Origin: Pegoplata infirma
Taxonomy: Eukaryota > Arthropoda > Insecta > Diptera > Anthomyiidae
Reading direction: 5' to 3'
NCBI GenBank assembly: GCA_963921195.1
Contig: OY992536.1
Coordinates: 180,180,995-180,244,994 of the forward strand
Length of the DNA stretch: 64,000 nucleotides
Shown: piece by piece, positions 33,276 to 44,708 of the stretch
How the letters are laid out: every line of letters begins with the position of its first letter
Position numbering within the stretch: position 1 is the stretch's first letter
Made by a program: the position numbers and the translations under genes
Notes under the pieces: generated by a model
Told to the model about the DNA's origin: nothing
Database searches by the model: none
Seen by the model: only the letters and a program-made list of their open reading frames with translations

Positions 33276-33618
33276 TAGATATAGAGTACATAAATTAAGT
33301 CACGTTTGCATGTGAATGACTAACAAATGCCTGACTGGCTGCCTTGGCTAGCTGGTTGGTATTAAACTAACAAATTACAACTAAAAATAGCAAAAAAAAA
33401 CAAAGTAAATATCAATGTAACTTTGTGTAATTATTTGTCAAACTTTATATTTTCGCATTTGAAATGGTTGACAGTTGTGTGTTTTTTTTCCTTTGCTAAA
33501 TTTTCTATCTTAGATTAAAATTAAAGCCAACCAAACGGACTTTTGAAAAAAAAAACGGTTTAAAAGTCAACCAAGATTTTAGATGGACATAACAATTGGT
33601 TTGTTGGTCGGTTTATTC
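33276..33618. other. Unannotated spacer
   Basis: Includes CTGACTGGCTGCCTTGGCTAG near 33332, unusually GC-rich for this window, but no frame or structure that could be identified. Confidence 0.35.
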
Positions 33619-34649
33619 CACTCAAAAAAACCCTGGCAACTTACTAGAAAAAGTCTTGTAATCTCACAGTTTTCCTTGTTTTTTGACAAAAAATTTTCGA
33701 TCGATATTTCCTTTTTTTTGTAATTTTACAATTTTTTTTAGTAAATGTACAAATTTTCAAGGGAATTTTACAAAAAACATCTAGTAAAGTTACAGAAAAA
33801 CTCTGCTAATTTAACAGATTGCACCATACTTTTCCAGCTAGCAACATTTCTTGGTAATTTTACATAAAAACTCTGTAAAATGATTTTGACAACAAAAAAC
33901 TGTTATTTTACAGTTTCTAGTAAAATATTAGTTAAGTAAAACACCATTTAGCAAAGAAAAACTCTGTAAATTTACATATTTTTGTAAAATGCGTTTGATG
34001 CAACCAAAATTTTACAGAAAAAACTCTGTAAATTTACAGAGTTTAGTAAAATACATGTTATTTTGTAAAATTTTTATAAGATTTTTAAAAAGTTTTTTTT
34101 TGGTGCTTTTTTAACATTTTCTCAAAAAAAAAAATACAGATAAAATGTTGGTGTTTTTACAGAAAACTCTGTTTTTAACTATGAAATTAAGATTACACAG
34201 AAATAAGTAAAAATACAGATAAAACTTAGTTTTTTGGTTATAGAAAATACAGAGTATTTCGCTTAAATCTGTATTTTAGCAGAAAACTCTGTTAATTATC
34301 TGTAAAATTAAGATTACAAAGTTAAAAGTAATATAACAGATAAAACTTTTGTTTTTTTGTCACAACAAAATACAAAGTATTTTCTTTAAATCTGTATTTT
34401 AACAGAAAACTTAGTCAAATATCTGTTGAATTGAGATTACAGTCATTTTACAGAGTATTTTACAGTGTTATTATTTTGAGTGCATGTAAGTTTTATCGCG
34501 TCAAAAAAGTTGTAAATTTACAATTTTATTAGTAAAAAGCTTGTAAAATTACAAAAAACCTCGTAATTTTAACTAGAAATACTCGTAAAATAGCAGGTAG
34601 CAAAAAATATTTTTTTGGTAATTTTACAAGTATTTTTTTTTTTTCAGTG
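33619..34649 (+). mobile_element. Family B MITE with a family A copy inside
   Basis: Starts CACTCAAAAAAACCCTGG and ends TTTTTTTTTTTTCAGTG. Family B text stops at AGTAAAGTTAC (33798) and resumes at TGTAAGTTTTATCGCG (34484); the uninterrupted fragment at 7883 shows the two joined through GAGTATACCT. Between lies a family A copy lacking its first ~30 bp. Confidence 0.78.
33799..34482 (+). mobile_element. Family A MITE, 5' end trimmed
   Basis: Begins within the family A start (AGAAAAACTCTGCTAATTT) and ends TTATTATTTTGAGTG. The left junction falls on a GTTACAGA/AATTACAGA microhomology between families A and B, so the end was probably lost by recombination or gene conversion. Confidence 0.8.
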
Positions 34650-35312
34650 TAGTCAAAATGGGAATTTGTTTGATTTTGTTTGCAATTTTTGTGTATTACG
34701 ACATTTTTTAGTACATTCACTTTTTTTGTTTGCTTTTTTTGTTAATATTAATGTTAATTTATTTTTGTTTTTTAAGATCAACGTAATTTAAAACATTGTA
34801 CATTTTAGTATTTACTTTGCAAAAAGACAATGATTTTTTAACAAATTTTCAAAACAAATAGAATTTTTATTGATCACGCCAATCAATACTTTTGTGTTCA
34901 GTGGTCTTTAATTAAATAGAACCGGATATTTTTAGTTGTTAACAAATTATTTGCATAAATCTTTAAAGTTTTTTTTTGTATAACACAACATTGCTGACGT
35001 ATTGACATCGATATCCTGCTACTAAATCACTTAAGATAATTTTCTGTAAATTTTAACACCTGTTTTGAAAATTTGTATATTGTATGGGGCATCCGTTGTT
35101 TAAAGAAATAAAATAAGATTTAAGACAATAGGTTAATGGAGTAGTCAAATGTATAAGTTTCGTTTTTTTTTACTAAAATGTTAGTTAAAAGACTTACACT
35201 TAGACTTTTTTACCAAAGTCCAAATACACAAAAAAAATTCAATTAAAAAATTCGTAGCATCAATCAAAAATCAAGTAAGAAAATTATAGTCAAGACAATA
35301 TCCCACCCTACA
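34650..35312. other. Unannotated AT-rich spacer
   Basis: No coding frame, no recognised repeat. Words such as TTGACATCGATATCCTGC near 35000 are ordinary single-copy looking sequence. Confidence 0.35.
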
Positions 35313-35708
35313 CAGAAAAAATTTAAAACGAATTTTAATCAACAAAAACGCGGATTCAATATTTTTTTTATTAAAATTCCTCCAATTAAAAAAATTGTTA
35401 TACCAATCATCAAATTGTAGGTGATTGACTGAAATTTTTTTCAAATAAACATTTTTTCGATTTTGATCCAAAATTTGATCAATGTTTTATTTATAGCCAA
35501 TCAAAATAATGATTGATTTAACAAATGAATTGTAAGCTTATGACAAAAGTATCAAAAAATTCATCTTTTTTGATTTCCAATATGTTGCCAACAATAAAAA
35601 AAGTAAAACACGGTTATTTTGTATATTTTTGAATTAATCAATTCAAATGAATTAAAGCGAAAAAAAAATCCGATAATTATACACGGTAAAAATAAGCGTG
35701 GATAATTT
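35313..35708 (+). mobile_element. Family C MITE fragment
   Basis: CACAGAAAAAATTTAAAACG start, AAAAACGCGGATTCAAT, TGAATTGTAAGCTTATGAC and TTGCCAACAATAAAAAAAG match 18642-18960. The copy stops before the 3' end, then a hAT-like MITE follows. Confidence 0.7.
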
Positions 35709-35716
35709 AAAATTTG

Positions 35717-36240
35717 TAGAGTCCGACCGAAACCAGTTTTCGAGGCCGAACCGAAACCGAACCGAATATTCGGCCGATAAAGTAATATTCGGCCGAAACC
35801 GAACCGAAACCGAAACTTAAAAAAAATTACCGCCTGGCATGATGAAAATTATTAAAAAGTTGTTAAAGATAAATATACAGCATATAATGCTTTTAAACCA
35901 TAGGAATGTTGTATTTTTGAAAAAAAAAAAAATATGTTTTTTAAAAAACTTACAAAAAAATTGTATATTTCGTTTGAAGAATAGGAGAAAATAATTTTTG
36001 AACTGAAACAGTTTTTCATTTATTGCATGAACTTGTAACATTTTCTTCAATTGAACTGAATCAAGTGTAATGAAATACGAAATCAAAAAATTCAGCGACT
36101 TTTTTACATATTTTTTAAAATACCAAAAGTTTCGGTTTCGGCTAATATTCGGCCAAAATTTTGCCGAATACCGAATAGTGGCCGAAACCCCATTATTCGG
36201 CCGAAACCGAGACCGAAACCGAATATTCGGTCGGACTCTA
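35717..36240. mobile_element. hAT-like MITE, second TAGAGTCCGACCGAA copy, TSD AAAATTTG
   Basis: Exact flanks AAAATTTG at 35709-35716 and 36241-36248; TIRs TAGAGTCCGACCGAA. Highly similar to 21842-22342 throughout, including CCGCCTGGCATGA near the left end. A 50-90 codon minus-strand frame is shared by both copies but is only A/T-rich low-complexity translation. Confidence 0.93.
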
Positions 36241-36514
36241 AAAATTTGTTAAAAACGAAAACAGGGCTTTTGTTTATAAATTTTTACATCATAACGGAAA
36301 AATGTACCAAAAATATTTTGTATCCTTAACTTAAAAAATTCTCCAAAACTTTTTCGGGACTTGTAAAATTTTTAAAAATTTGGGTTATTTTTTTTTTTTT
36401 TTTTGTTTAAATCATTTTTAACTCAAAAACGCAAAAAATTATTTTGTCTGGAACTGAGAAAATTTAAGAAATTTTCTCGGCACTTAGAAAATGTTTTTCC
36501 CCCGATTTGACGCC

Positions 36515-37540
36515 ACGTGTACCGTAAACTTCTGAATAGCTTGTGTGAATAGCCCTATATGGAACTTACAAAATTGCGTTTTTAGTTTTTCAATTTTTCA
36601 AAAACTGGGCTTAGGAGGCGTGGTCAAATATTGGAAAAATGGTAAAATTTTTGGCGAGTTGCCTTGATTAAATATTTATCACATTAAAACGGAATGCACC
36701 ACAATCTTAAAAATTTACATTATTATATACTTTTGTATGGGCTATCGATTAAATTTTTTTTTTTTTGGAAAATTTTCAGAACCCGCTCTGAAATTTTCCA
36801 TTTTTTAAAAAAGTAATTTATCAAAAATCCGGCCATTTTTTTTTTTAATTTTTAATTTTTTTTTTTAAGTTTAGATGTTTGTCCATCCACACAAAAAAAT
36901 TCAGCAAAACATTTTTCGTTTTTTTCGAGAAAATCGCATTTGAATTTTAAATTTCATAACAATTTTGTAATTTGCTTGTATTTTCTTGTATTAACGTTGC
37001 GAATGAGTAATATTCATGCAGTTAATAATACTCATTCGCAACGATAATACAAGAAAATACAATCAAATTACAAAATTGTTATGAAATTTAAAATTCAAAT
37101 GCGATTTTTTTTTTTAAAAAAAAAGGGAAAAAGGTTTTTCTGAATTTTTTTGTGTGGATGGACAAACATCTAAACTTAAAAAAAAAAAAATTTTTAAAAA
37201 AAGAAAAAAAAGTGGCCGGATTTTTGATAAATTGACTTTTTAAAAAAATGGAAAATTTCAGAACGGGTTCTGAAAACTTTCCAAAGAAAAAAATTTTATT
37301 CGATAGCCCATACAAAACTATATAAGAATGTTAATTTTTGAGATTGTGGTGCATTCCGTTTTAATGTGATAAATATTTAATCAAGGCAACTCGCCACAAA
37401 TTTGATAATTTTTCCAATATTTGACCACGTTTTTGAAAATTTTGAAAATTAAAAAAACCAAAAACGCAATTTTCTTAGTTCTATATAGGGCTATCCAAAC
37501 AACCTATTCAGAAGTTTACGGTACACATGTTTTTTTTTCG
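36515..37540. mobile_element. 1-kb palindrome (foldback element)
   Basis: Arms of ~500 bp around a centre near 37015. Mirrored landmarks: GTGTACCGTAAACTTCTGAA / TTCAGAAGTTTACGGTACAC, ATAGCCCTATAT, GGAATGCACCACAATCT, CAGAACCCGCTCTGAAA / TTTCAGAACGGGTTCTG, TTTGTCCATCCACACAAAAA and GTTGCGAATGAGTA. No clear terminal repeat beyond the arms and no target duplication found. No coding frame. Confidence 0.88.
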
Positions 37541-38237
37541 CTGGACATTTGGTGTGGGATGCCTCATATACCCTCTATCACTAGAAAGGAGGATATAAAA
37601 AGTTGAAAAAAGTATAAGGTGAGGTTGAGAATGCTTGAAATAGAATTGTAGTGTTGGAAACTGTCAAAATTTATTCTGTAGAAACTATAAATACTCACAT
37701 ATATAAAAAACAATTTCCATTTACAAGACAAAAGACATTTAAAATCCTACTGATGATAACACTAAAGGTGGCTTCAGACTAAAATATTTGTATTAATATC
37801 TGTCAAAATTTTCTGTAAAACCTATAAAATAGTATGGTGTAAACACAAATCGGTATAAAACCAAGAGAAATACGGATTGAAAAATGACAAGCGGATACGT
37901 ATTCTCATTTTTAGAAATTTCTCTGAAAATGAGAAAACGTATACGCTTTTCATAAGATCAGGGTTGTATTTATTTTGATAATATTTCAGATGTGATGGTG
38001 TAAATACGCAAAGGATTTTTTTAAAGATTTTTTGACAAGCGGAGAAAATTTTGTATTATTTAAGATACGTATTTTCTTACGACTCAGTATTATAGTCTGA
38101 AGTGGGCTTAACTGGAGTGTTTGAAACCGGTATGGGAATACAAGAAATGTCTATAATTTTTAGAAATTCAATTTTTCTTCTGCATTTTTTCAACTTGAAC
38201 CCTTAAAACAAATATATTTAGAGCCCGAGCTCGTTCT
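37541..38237. other. Spacer with a mini-me-like end
   Basis: CATATACCCTCTATCACTAG (37565-37584) resembles an inverted mini-me end. The rest is less AT-rich single-copy looking sequence with ATACGTATTCTC words at 37900-38070; no open frame. Confidence 0.4.
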
Positions 38238-38521
38238 GTACTTACTAGAGTTTTTCTTTTCCCGGACTTTTTCATTTCCCGAGAAAGCGGGATTCATTTT
38301 TAAATTTCCCGGGATCCCGGGAATTCCCGCAAAAACTAAAAACCTAAATTTTTTGTTAAAAAAATATTAATATTAATATTATTAATGCGATGACACTATT
38401 AAAAATGTTTATTAATACCATAAAAATCTTATTCAGTACCTTTAAAACAAAAAAAATAATAAGTTTCGAGAAAAAAATAACAATTTTTGTTACAAATTTT
38501 ATATAATAAAATTGTCGAAGT

Positions 38522-39219
38522 CCCATTTGGCAACGTCCTCGAGCCATCCTCAGTGACGGAGCGATGACATGTCAGAGTCACACCTGACATCCACAAGACA
38601 TCTCTATGTACTGGGTTGTGGACAGTTTCATACAAATTTTCAAAATGTCCTCACTCAAAGTCAGCAGTGGTCAGGGCTGACCTTCTGGGGACATGTCACC
38701 TAAGACTTCTTTGGGGTCATGCGAAAATACAAAAAATTTTCGTATTTCCTTTAGTTTTTACTTTTATCCATTTTCCTTTATAAATTATCTTTCTCATATT
38801 TAGAAAAAACTTTTCGCTTTTTTAGTCCCAACTGGATTTGAACCTGGAACCTCCAGTTTATTAGTCCCACACCTAACCACTTGTTCCAAACTTTATTTTT
38901 AAAATTGTTTGTATATTTATTACTTTTATTCTATTTGTTAGATTTTGATTTTATTTTTATTAAGTCGATAATATTGCCATCTTTTTCTTGGAAATTGAAG
39001 AGTTGCCCAGATTTAAAATTCTAATTTAATATACTGCTATTTTGAAGACATTTCCTTTTAGACGTCTTAGAGGAATTGTCCACACTCTTAAAGCAAACAT
39101 TCAGTGCTGACAATGTTAGGACATGTCATCAAGGATTGCCTATGATTTGTCAGAACCTGAAGACATTTCCTCAAGGAATCACTGTGGAAATTTCCTCAGT
39201 GACACATTTTCCAGCTGGG
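38522..39219. mobile_element. CCCATTTGGCAA/CCCAGCTGGAAAA element with a tRNA-like segment
   Basis: Ends CCCATTTGGCAACGTC and, from 39219, CCCAGCTGGAAAATGTG resemble the 280-bp element at 1149. GT precedes the left end and follows the right end, a possible 2-bp duplication. Inside are CAGTGACGGAGCGATGACAT and mirrored TCCTCAGTGACACATT words, TGACATGTCAG, and a tRNA-derived segment at 38822-38893. Confidence 0.7.
38822..38893 (-). pseudogene. tRNA-derived segment (minus)
   Basis: Minus strand: GGAACAAGTGGTTAGGTGTG (A box and D loop), GGACTAATAAACTGGAGG (anticodon arm and variable loop), TTCCAGGTTCAAATCC (B box GGTTCAAATCC with a T stem partner TGGAT). GTTTGGA and GGGACTA ends do not pair well as an acceptor stem. 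Best read as a tRNA-derived internal promoter rather than a functional tRNA. Confidence 0.55.
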
Positions 39220-39981
39220 GTCTTTTAAAAGCATTTTTAAGAGAATATATTATTTCACATCGCTTTATCTGTTTTAATAATAAAAATTCATAATTTGTTC
39301 CAATTCATCTCAGTTCATTTTTACAATTGGTTCTCAACGCTTTGCCTCTAAAACACAATGAAACTGATTCAGAGGAATTTCTTAATTATATCTCTGAATC
39401 TGAATGTAACTGTTTCAGAGAAATGTAATTATAAGAAAATTTACCCCAAAAAATTATTAAAAAAATTTAAAAATTCTGGTTTCTAAAAGAAAAACCCGTT
39501 AATTTCAGGACATTCCTTACACGTATTTTATATCAATTTATAGATTTTAAACGAATCATGTCCAAAGACATAAATATTTTTTATAGAAACAGATAATCAT
39601 ACTGCAAATTTTTCTAATGCAGGTTTCAGAAAGAAAATTTTTTAGCTTCTGAAAAAAGTATCAAGTTCATTTCGTAAGTCTCAGATTTTTTGACATTTTT
39701 TTTAGTTAGAAGGTCGCTCTTGGAATACTTTTTAAGCATTCTTGGTCCCTGCGTACGTTTCTGCAATCAATTATCAAGAATTTTAATAAAATCTCTAAAA
39801 AATCACATACAAAATAATCAATAGAAGTCGAAAAATAAACAATTTCAAAGAACTTAAAATTCCCGGGAATTCCCGCTCTATTTCCCGGGATTTCGGGATC
39901 GAAAATTTACGGGAATTCCCGGGAAATCCCGTCCCGGGAAATCCCGTCCCGGGAAATCCCGTGAAAAACTCTAGTACTTAC

Positions 39982-40502
39982 AAAAAAAAAACAAATAAAA
40001 TTACTTGGTGGGCTTTCGGGTGTTTTGCGGAAGTGTTCTACGAGCCAAGAGCTACAAAAATGCCGTTGGTATATAAAATCTCGGGAATTTCAAATTTTAT
40101 ATTCGAAATTCCGAAGATCCCGACTGAAATTTAGAGATAGGCTATGCCATATTTAACTTTGTAGTCATTCTTTTGACAATTTCATCCGTTTCGATCTATC
40201 TCGCTTAGTTTTTGAGATATCGATATTTTGAATTTTTAACTAAATTCTAAAAAGTTGTTAACTAAATTTTAAGAAGTACACTTCCTCAATTTAAAGAAGA
40301 GAAATACGATGAAGTTATTTTTAGTATATTTGAACTAAACTTGAATTAAATTGTGTGTGCACATATTTTGAAGAAACATATCTATATTATATGGTCTGCA
40401 CACGGAATGGCAAAGTAGATATACGCCCATACAGTGGTTGGAGTGTACAAGAAAACGTTTGCAATACCTTATTGGGCCTTAGATTGTACATCGTTTTCTT
40501 TA
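39982..40502. other. Unannotated spacer
   Basis: Holds CGCACACGG... and ATATACGCCCATACAGTGGTTGGAGTGTA (near 40400-40445), which resembles an inverted mini-me end (compare 57310-57340). No gene. Confidence 0.35.
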
Positions 40503-41294
40503 CACTCAAAATAATAACTCTATAAAATACTCTGTAAAATGACTGTAATCTCAATTCAACAGATATTTCACAAAGTTTTCTGTCAAAATACAGATTTAAA
40601 GAAAATACTTTGTATTTTGTTGTGACAAAAAACAAAGTTTCCCCTGTTATATTACTTTTTACTTTGTAATCCTAATTTTACAGGTAATTAACAGAGTTTT
40701 CTGCTAAAATACAGATCTAAGCAAAATACTTCGTATTTTTTTATAACCAAAAAGTTTTCTGTTTTGAGTAGTTTTTGTTACCAAACATCAAAATTTTATC
40801 TGTATATTTTTTTTGAGAAAAAGTTGAAAAAGTAGCAAAAAAAGTTATCAAAAATTTTTTTTCAGAAATCTTATAAAAATTTTACAAAATAGCACGCATT
40901 TAACTAAACTCTGTAAATTTACAGAGTTTTTCTGTATTTTTTTTTTGCATCAAATGCATTTTACAAATATATGTAAATTTACATAGTTTTCTTTGCTAAT
41001 TGGTGGTTTATTTAACCAATATTTTACTAGAAACTCTGTAAATTAACAGTTTTTTCTGTCCAAATCATTTTACAGAGTTTTAAAGTAAAATTACAGATTT
41101 ATATCTGTAAAAAAGCTTTCATTTTAAACCAATATTTTACTATAAACTCTGTTAATTAACAGTTTTTTCTGTCAAAATCATTTTACAGAGTTTCAGTAAA
41201 ATTACCAAGAAATGTTGTTAGCTGGAAAAGTATGGTGTACTCTGTTAAATTAGCAGAGATTTTCTGTAATTTAACAGAGTTATTATTTTGAGTG
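40503..41294 (-). mobile_element. Family A MITE, inverted orientation
   Basis: Begins CACTCAAAATAATAACTCTA and ends TTATTATTTTGAGTG, flanked by TA. The text is the reverse complement of the copies at 9803 and 51562 (ACAGAGTTTTCTGTC... first). Near the right end ~80 bp containing TTTTACTAGAAACTCTGTAAATTAACAG recurs twice (41025, 41135). Confidence 0.88.
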
Positions 41295-41700
41295 TAGTAA
41301 CTCAGTAAATCTTTAATTAATCTTGTTTGTTAGCTATTTTTTTCGTTGTTTTTTAAGTACGAAATACATGGTGATGTATTAATTGTCAAATGATTTATTA
41401 CCCTGGCGTCTTAAATCTATAAAAACAGTAACGATGTCAAATCAAATATTTAAAAAAAAAAGTATTATACAAAAACCCTTTTTATTACGATTTATAACTT
41501 TATTTTTATATATAAAACGTTGCTCTACATAGTAAAAATAAAAACTGTCGTGATTCTAAATTTTGCATACAAATTTATGAAGAAAAAAACCTAAACTTAA
41601 AGTTGAAAAAAACATAATTTATTGTACACCATTTACAAGGGGAATATAAAAAATAACATTAAGTGAAATTTTCAAAAGTCGAAAAACCTTAAAAAATATT

Positions 41701-42174
41701 TAGTGTCCGACCGAACGTTCGGGTTCGGTTACGGAGTTCGGTAAAAAGTGGCGTTCGGCCACTGTTCGGCCAAATTTTAGCCGAACTTTACCGAACACCG
41801 AACTTTTGTTTGTGTTGCTTTTTATCGTCTTAAAACTAAGCCATACTAACAGTGCAACTACTTTACACCTCAAATCAGACTGTTGTTAAAAAGAAATATA
41901 TTTTTTTTCCCAAAAAAATCAACTTGAACCATATTTTTGCACTTTTTTTAAGTATACAAAAGTACAAAATATTTATTTTTTTACTATAAATTAGAACAAC
42001 TAAGAAAAAACACTTTTTTAGTTGTTTTTTTCATAATTATATGCAAAAACAACTTTTTTAAATAAAAAAAAAAGTTCGGTTACGGGTTCGGGTTCGGCCG
42101 AACTTTGCAAAATTGACCGAAGTTTGGGTTCGGGTACGGGTTCGGTCTGAAAAAGTGCGTTCGGTCGGACACTA
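41701..42174. mobile_element. hAT-like MITE, TAGTGTCCGACCGAA ends, TSD AAAATATT
   Basis: Exact flanks AAAATATT at 41693-41700 and 42175-42182. TIR TAGTGTCCGACCGAA differs by one base from the copies at 21842 and 35717, but the subterminal repeats are different (GTTCGGGTTCGGTTACGG) and the core is unrelated. Confidence 0.93.
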
Positions 42175-42229
42175 AAAATATTGTATTAGGTTCAATTATT
42201 GCTTAAACTAATTTCGTAGTCAAGAAAAT

Positions 42230-43240
42230 AGTTAATTAAGTATAAAAATAAAGTTAATGCTGTAGTAGAATACGTAGTCAAATGTTATGTTATGGTAAAA
42301 GTCATAGAAAAAGTTATAGTCAAAGGCGAATTCATAGTCATTGCTATAGTCAAAGTTGTAAACTAACAATAAGTCATAGTTATAGTGGAAGTCGTAGTAA
42401 AAACCACTGTTAAATCTATAAGCGTAGTCGTTAATCAAAATTGCAGTCGAGCTAATGTAGCTTGTAAAAGTCGTAGTCATAGCAGAATTCATAACACCAT
42501 CAGACAAAAATTAAAAAAAAATGTTAAACACGAACTGGATAATATACATTTGAAACTAGAGACTAAATGTAGTAAAACTGCACTTACAGTTTTTCTTTTC
42601 GTGATTTTGTTTTCTTTTAAAAGGACTTCAAAGTTGTAGATGATTTAATTTTATAAAATATTTGTGTAATATTTGTACTTATCATAGTGATAGCAAATGA
42701 AAGAGGAGGATCTCCCCTAAGTTTCCTATTTTATTATTTTTACATATCAGGAAAAAGGAGGTAAGTTACGTCCTTTAAAAAATGTATCCTTCAATATTAT
42801 TCAAAATTTTCAACAAAATATTTTGATAATGTTTTCAAATGACTTTATTCACATTTCTTTATTCTGATATGGCAAAATAAAAAAATGGAAAAATTAGGAG
42901 AGATCCTAATCTTTTATTTTCACATTGCCAGTGTCATGCTAGAATAAGTACAAATATTTCAAAAATATTTTACAGAATGTATCCTTTAAAACTTTGAAGT
43001 CCTTTTAAAAGGAAACAGGATCACGAAATGGCAAACTGTAAATGCAGTTTTACTCCATTTGATCTCTACTTTTAGACGTATATCATCCGGTTCATGTTTA
43101 ATATTGGCTGTCGGACGGAACGGTTCATAGTCAAAGTCATAGTAAGCTAAAGTCACAGTCATTCTCAAAATCAAGTCGTAGTCATGTTTAAAATTAAATT
43201 CAAAGTCGTAGTTAGTCGTAGTCGAAGAATCAATATTTTT
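42230..43240. repeat. TAGTCATAGTCAAAG-rich repeat enclosing a foldback
   Basis: 42260-42490 and 43120-43220 are imperfect runs of AGTCATAGTCAAAGT-like 6-bp units. Between them are inverted arms (~42515-42650 and ~42985-43110): TAAAACTGCACTTACAGTTT against AAACTGTAAATGCAGTTTTA, and CTTTTAAAAGGACTTCAAAG mirrored. The arms keep a matching open frame (SKTALTV / SKTAFTV, FKRTSK) on opposite strands, but this looks like a consequence of the duplication and not a gene. Confidence 0.65.
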
Positions 43241-43289
43241 ATTAATTCTTAAATAGTTTTTGAAATTTTATTAGTAACAAATATGTCTC

Positions 43290-43910
43290 CAGAGCTTCGA
43301 ACGAATTAATTCTATTGAGAATTAATTCACCAAAAGTTTAATTCAGTTTTAATAAGTTTTGAATTATCATTCCTTACCAGCATTCAACACGAATTAATTC
43401 AAAGGCTTAATTCTCAAAGCTTAAATCAAATTGAATTAATTCCCAAGAGAATTAATTCCTTGCAAGCAATCATTCGATTGAATGATCAAAATTTTTCATC
43501 ATTCAAATCTATTACAAATTGAATGACGATTTTTTTATTTCATTCCCTTTGTATTTTCAAAAATGTGTTGCTTGTGTGCATTTTAAGCATCTTCGTGTGT
43601 AAACGATCGGTTGTTGTTTTGTTGACGTCTCGTCTGCTGCTTCCCACACAAGCATAATTGTGTGTGTGAGTGTGTTGCGCTTCACTGTTTTAAATTGAAT
43701 GATAAGAAAATTTCACCATTCAATTTGTAGTAGATTGATTTGGATAAAAAAATAGTTCATTCCTACAGAATGATCATTCTTAAGGAATGAATTCTTGAAG
43801 AATTAATTCAATGATTATGAAAGTTGAATGATTTTAAGGGAATGCCAAATTCTATTTTTTTAATTCGAATTAGGAAATTGAATTAAAGAATTAATTCTTT
43901 CGAACCTTTG
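43290..43910. mobile_element. hAT-like MITE, CAGAGCTTCGAA ends, TSD TATGTCTC
   Basis: TATGTCTC flanks at 43282-43289 and 43911-43918. Ends CAGAGCTTCGAACGAATTAA and CAAAGGTTCGAAAGAATTAA. GAATTAATTC repeats dominate both subterminal regions; the centre has a GTGTGTGTGAGTGTG run near 43661. No coding capacity. Confidence 0.9.
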
Positions 43911-43918
43911 TATGTCTC

Positions 43919-44708
43919 TACATATTTTTTGTTAGCAAATGGTGTAGTGTTGAAGTCTTTTGTGTTTTAATGCCATATAGTACTACAATTTACAATAACA
44001 AGTACACAAACAAGTACCATTTAAAATCATGTTGCAATTGTTGGTTTGTCAGTAAATTGTATTTTATTTATAAGTATTTTGTATTTTGCCACATAAAAAA
44101 AAATGCTAACAAGTTGTGTCTTTTTGGTCTGTCCGTCCGTCTGTCCGTCCGTCTTTCTGTCCGTCTATCTGTTTGTCGGTCGACTGGTGTACTACCATCT
44201 CATACATTCGTCGTTGACGCCGTTAGTTGCTTCTAACTTAAAAATGCATTAATGTTGGTTATGTATATAAAATCTGTTCTTATTCTCCGTTCAAAACTTA
44301 ATTTCCTACTGTTTAACTTAAGTTTAAAAAAAAAATCTAAACAAAAATTCAATCGTCCCACCATTCATTTCCAACAACTTTTTAGATGGAGTACATTTGA
44401 AAAAAACTTAAAAATCCATACAATGAGTTTTTATTTTTTCAGTTAAGAATTGGCAATTGGAAAAATAAATAAAAAACCAAATGAACGACCTTGTCTGTCG
44501 TTTTAGTTTAGATGTTGTTATTTATTTGTTACAATTTAAAAACAATTGATCGTTTTGCTTGGTTATTTTAAACCAAAATTTAATGTACACGGCAAAAAAG
44601 GTGGTGGAGTAGTATTAACTTTGTAACACATCAAAATATCAAAAATTTGTAACACATTAAAATATTAAACTAGGATTCCGTCCTCAAGTTATAAGAAGAG
44701 TTTTTTTT
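43919..44708. other. Spacer with an isolated GTCY block
   Basis: GTCCGTCCGTCTGTCCGTCC (44132-44151) and further GTCY units to 44180 mark a mini-me-like remnant; its ends are not recognisable. Otherwise AT-rich without genes. Confidence 0.5.

Larger units (their letters stand above)
38246..39973. mobile_element. hAT-like element, TAGAGTTTTTC ends, TSD GTACTTAC
   Basis: GTACTTAC flanks exactly at 38238-38245 and 39974-39981. TIRs TAGAGTTTTTCTTTTCCCG and TAGAGTTTTTCACGGGATT. Both ends carry runs of TTCCCGGGAATTCCCG and CGGGAAATCCCGTC, strikingly GC-rich and palindromic. It contains a CCCAG-type foldback at 38522-39219. No transposase recognised. Confidence 0.92.

Noticed and set aside
21942..36086. 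A 69-89 codon minus-strand frame conserved between two loci (QLKKMLQV, KSIICCI, MPGG)
   Set aside because: The two loci are copies of the same hAT-like MITE; conservation reflects common descent and the frame has no start in common, no motif and an A/T-driven composition.
42385..43174. Similar peptides SKTALTVFLFVILF and SKTAFTVCHFVILF on opposite strands
   Set aside because: They lie on the two arms of an inverted duplication. No motif, signal or context supports a gene.
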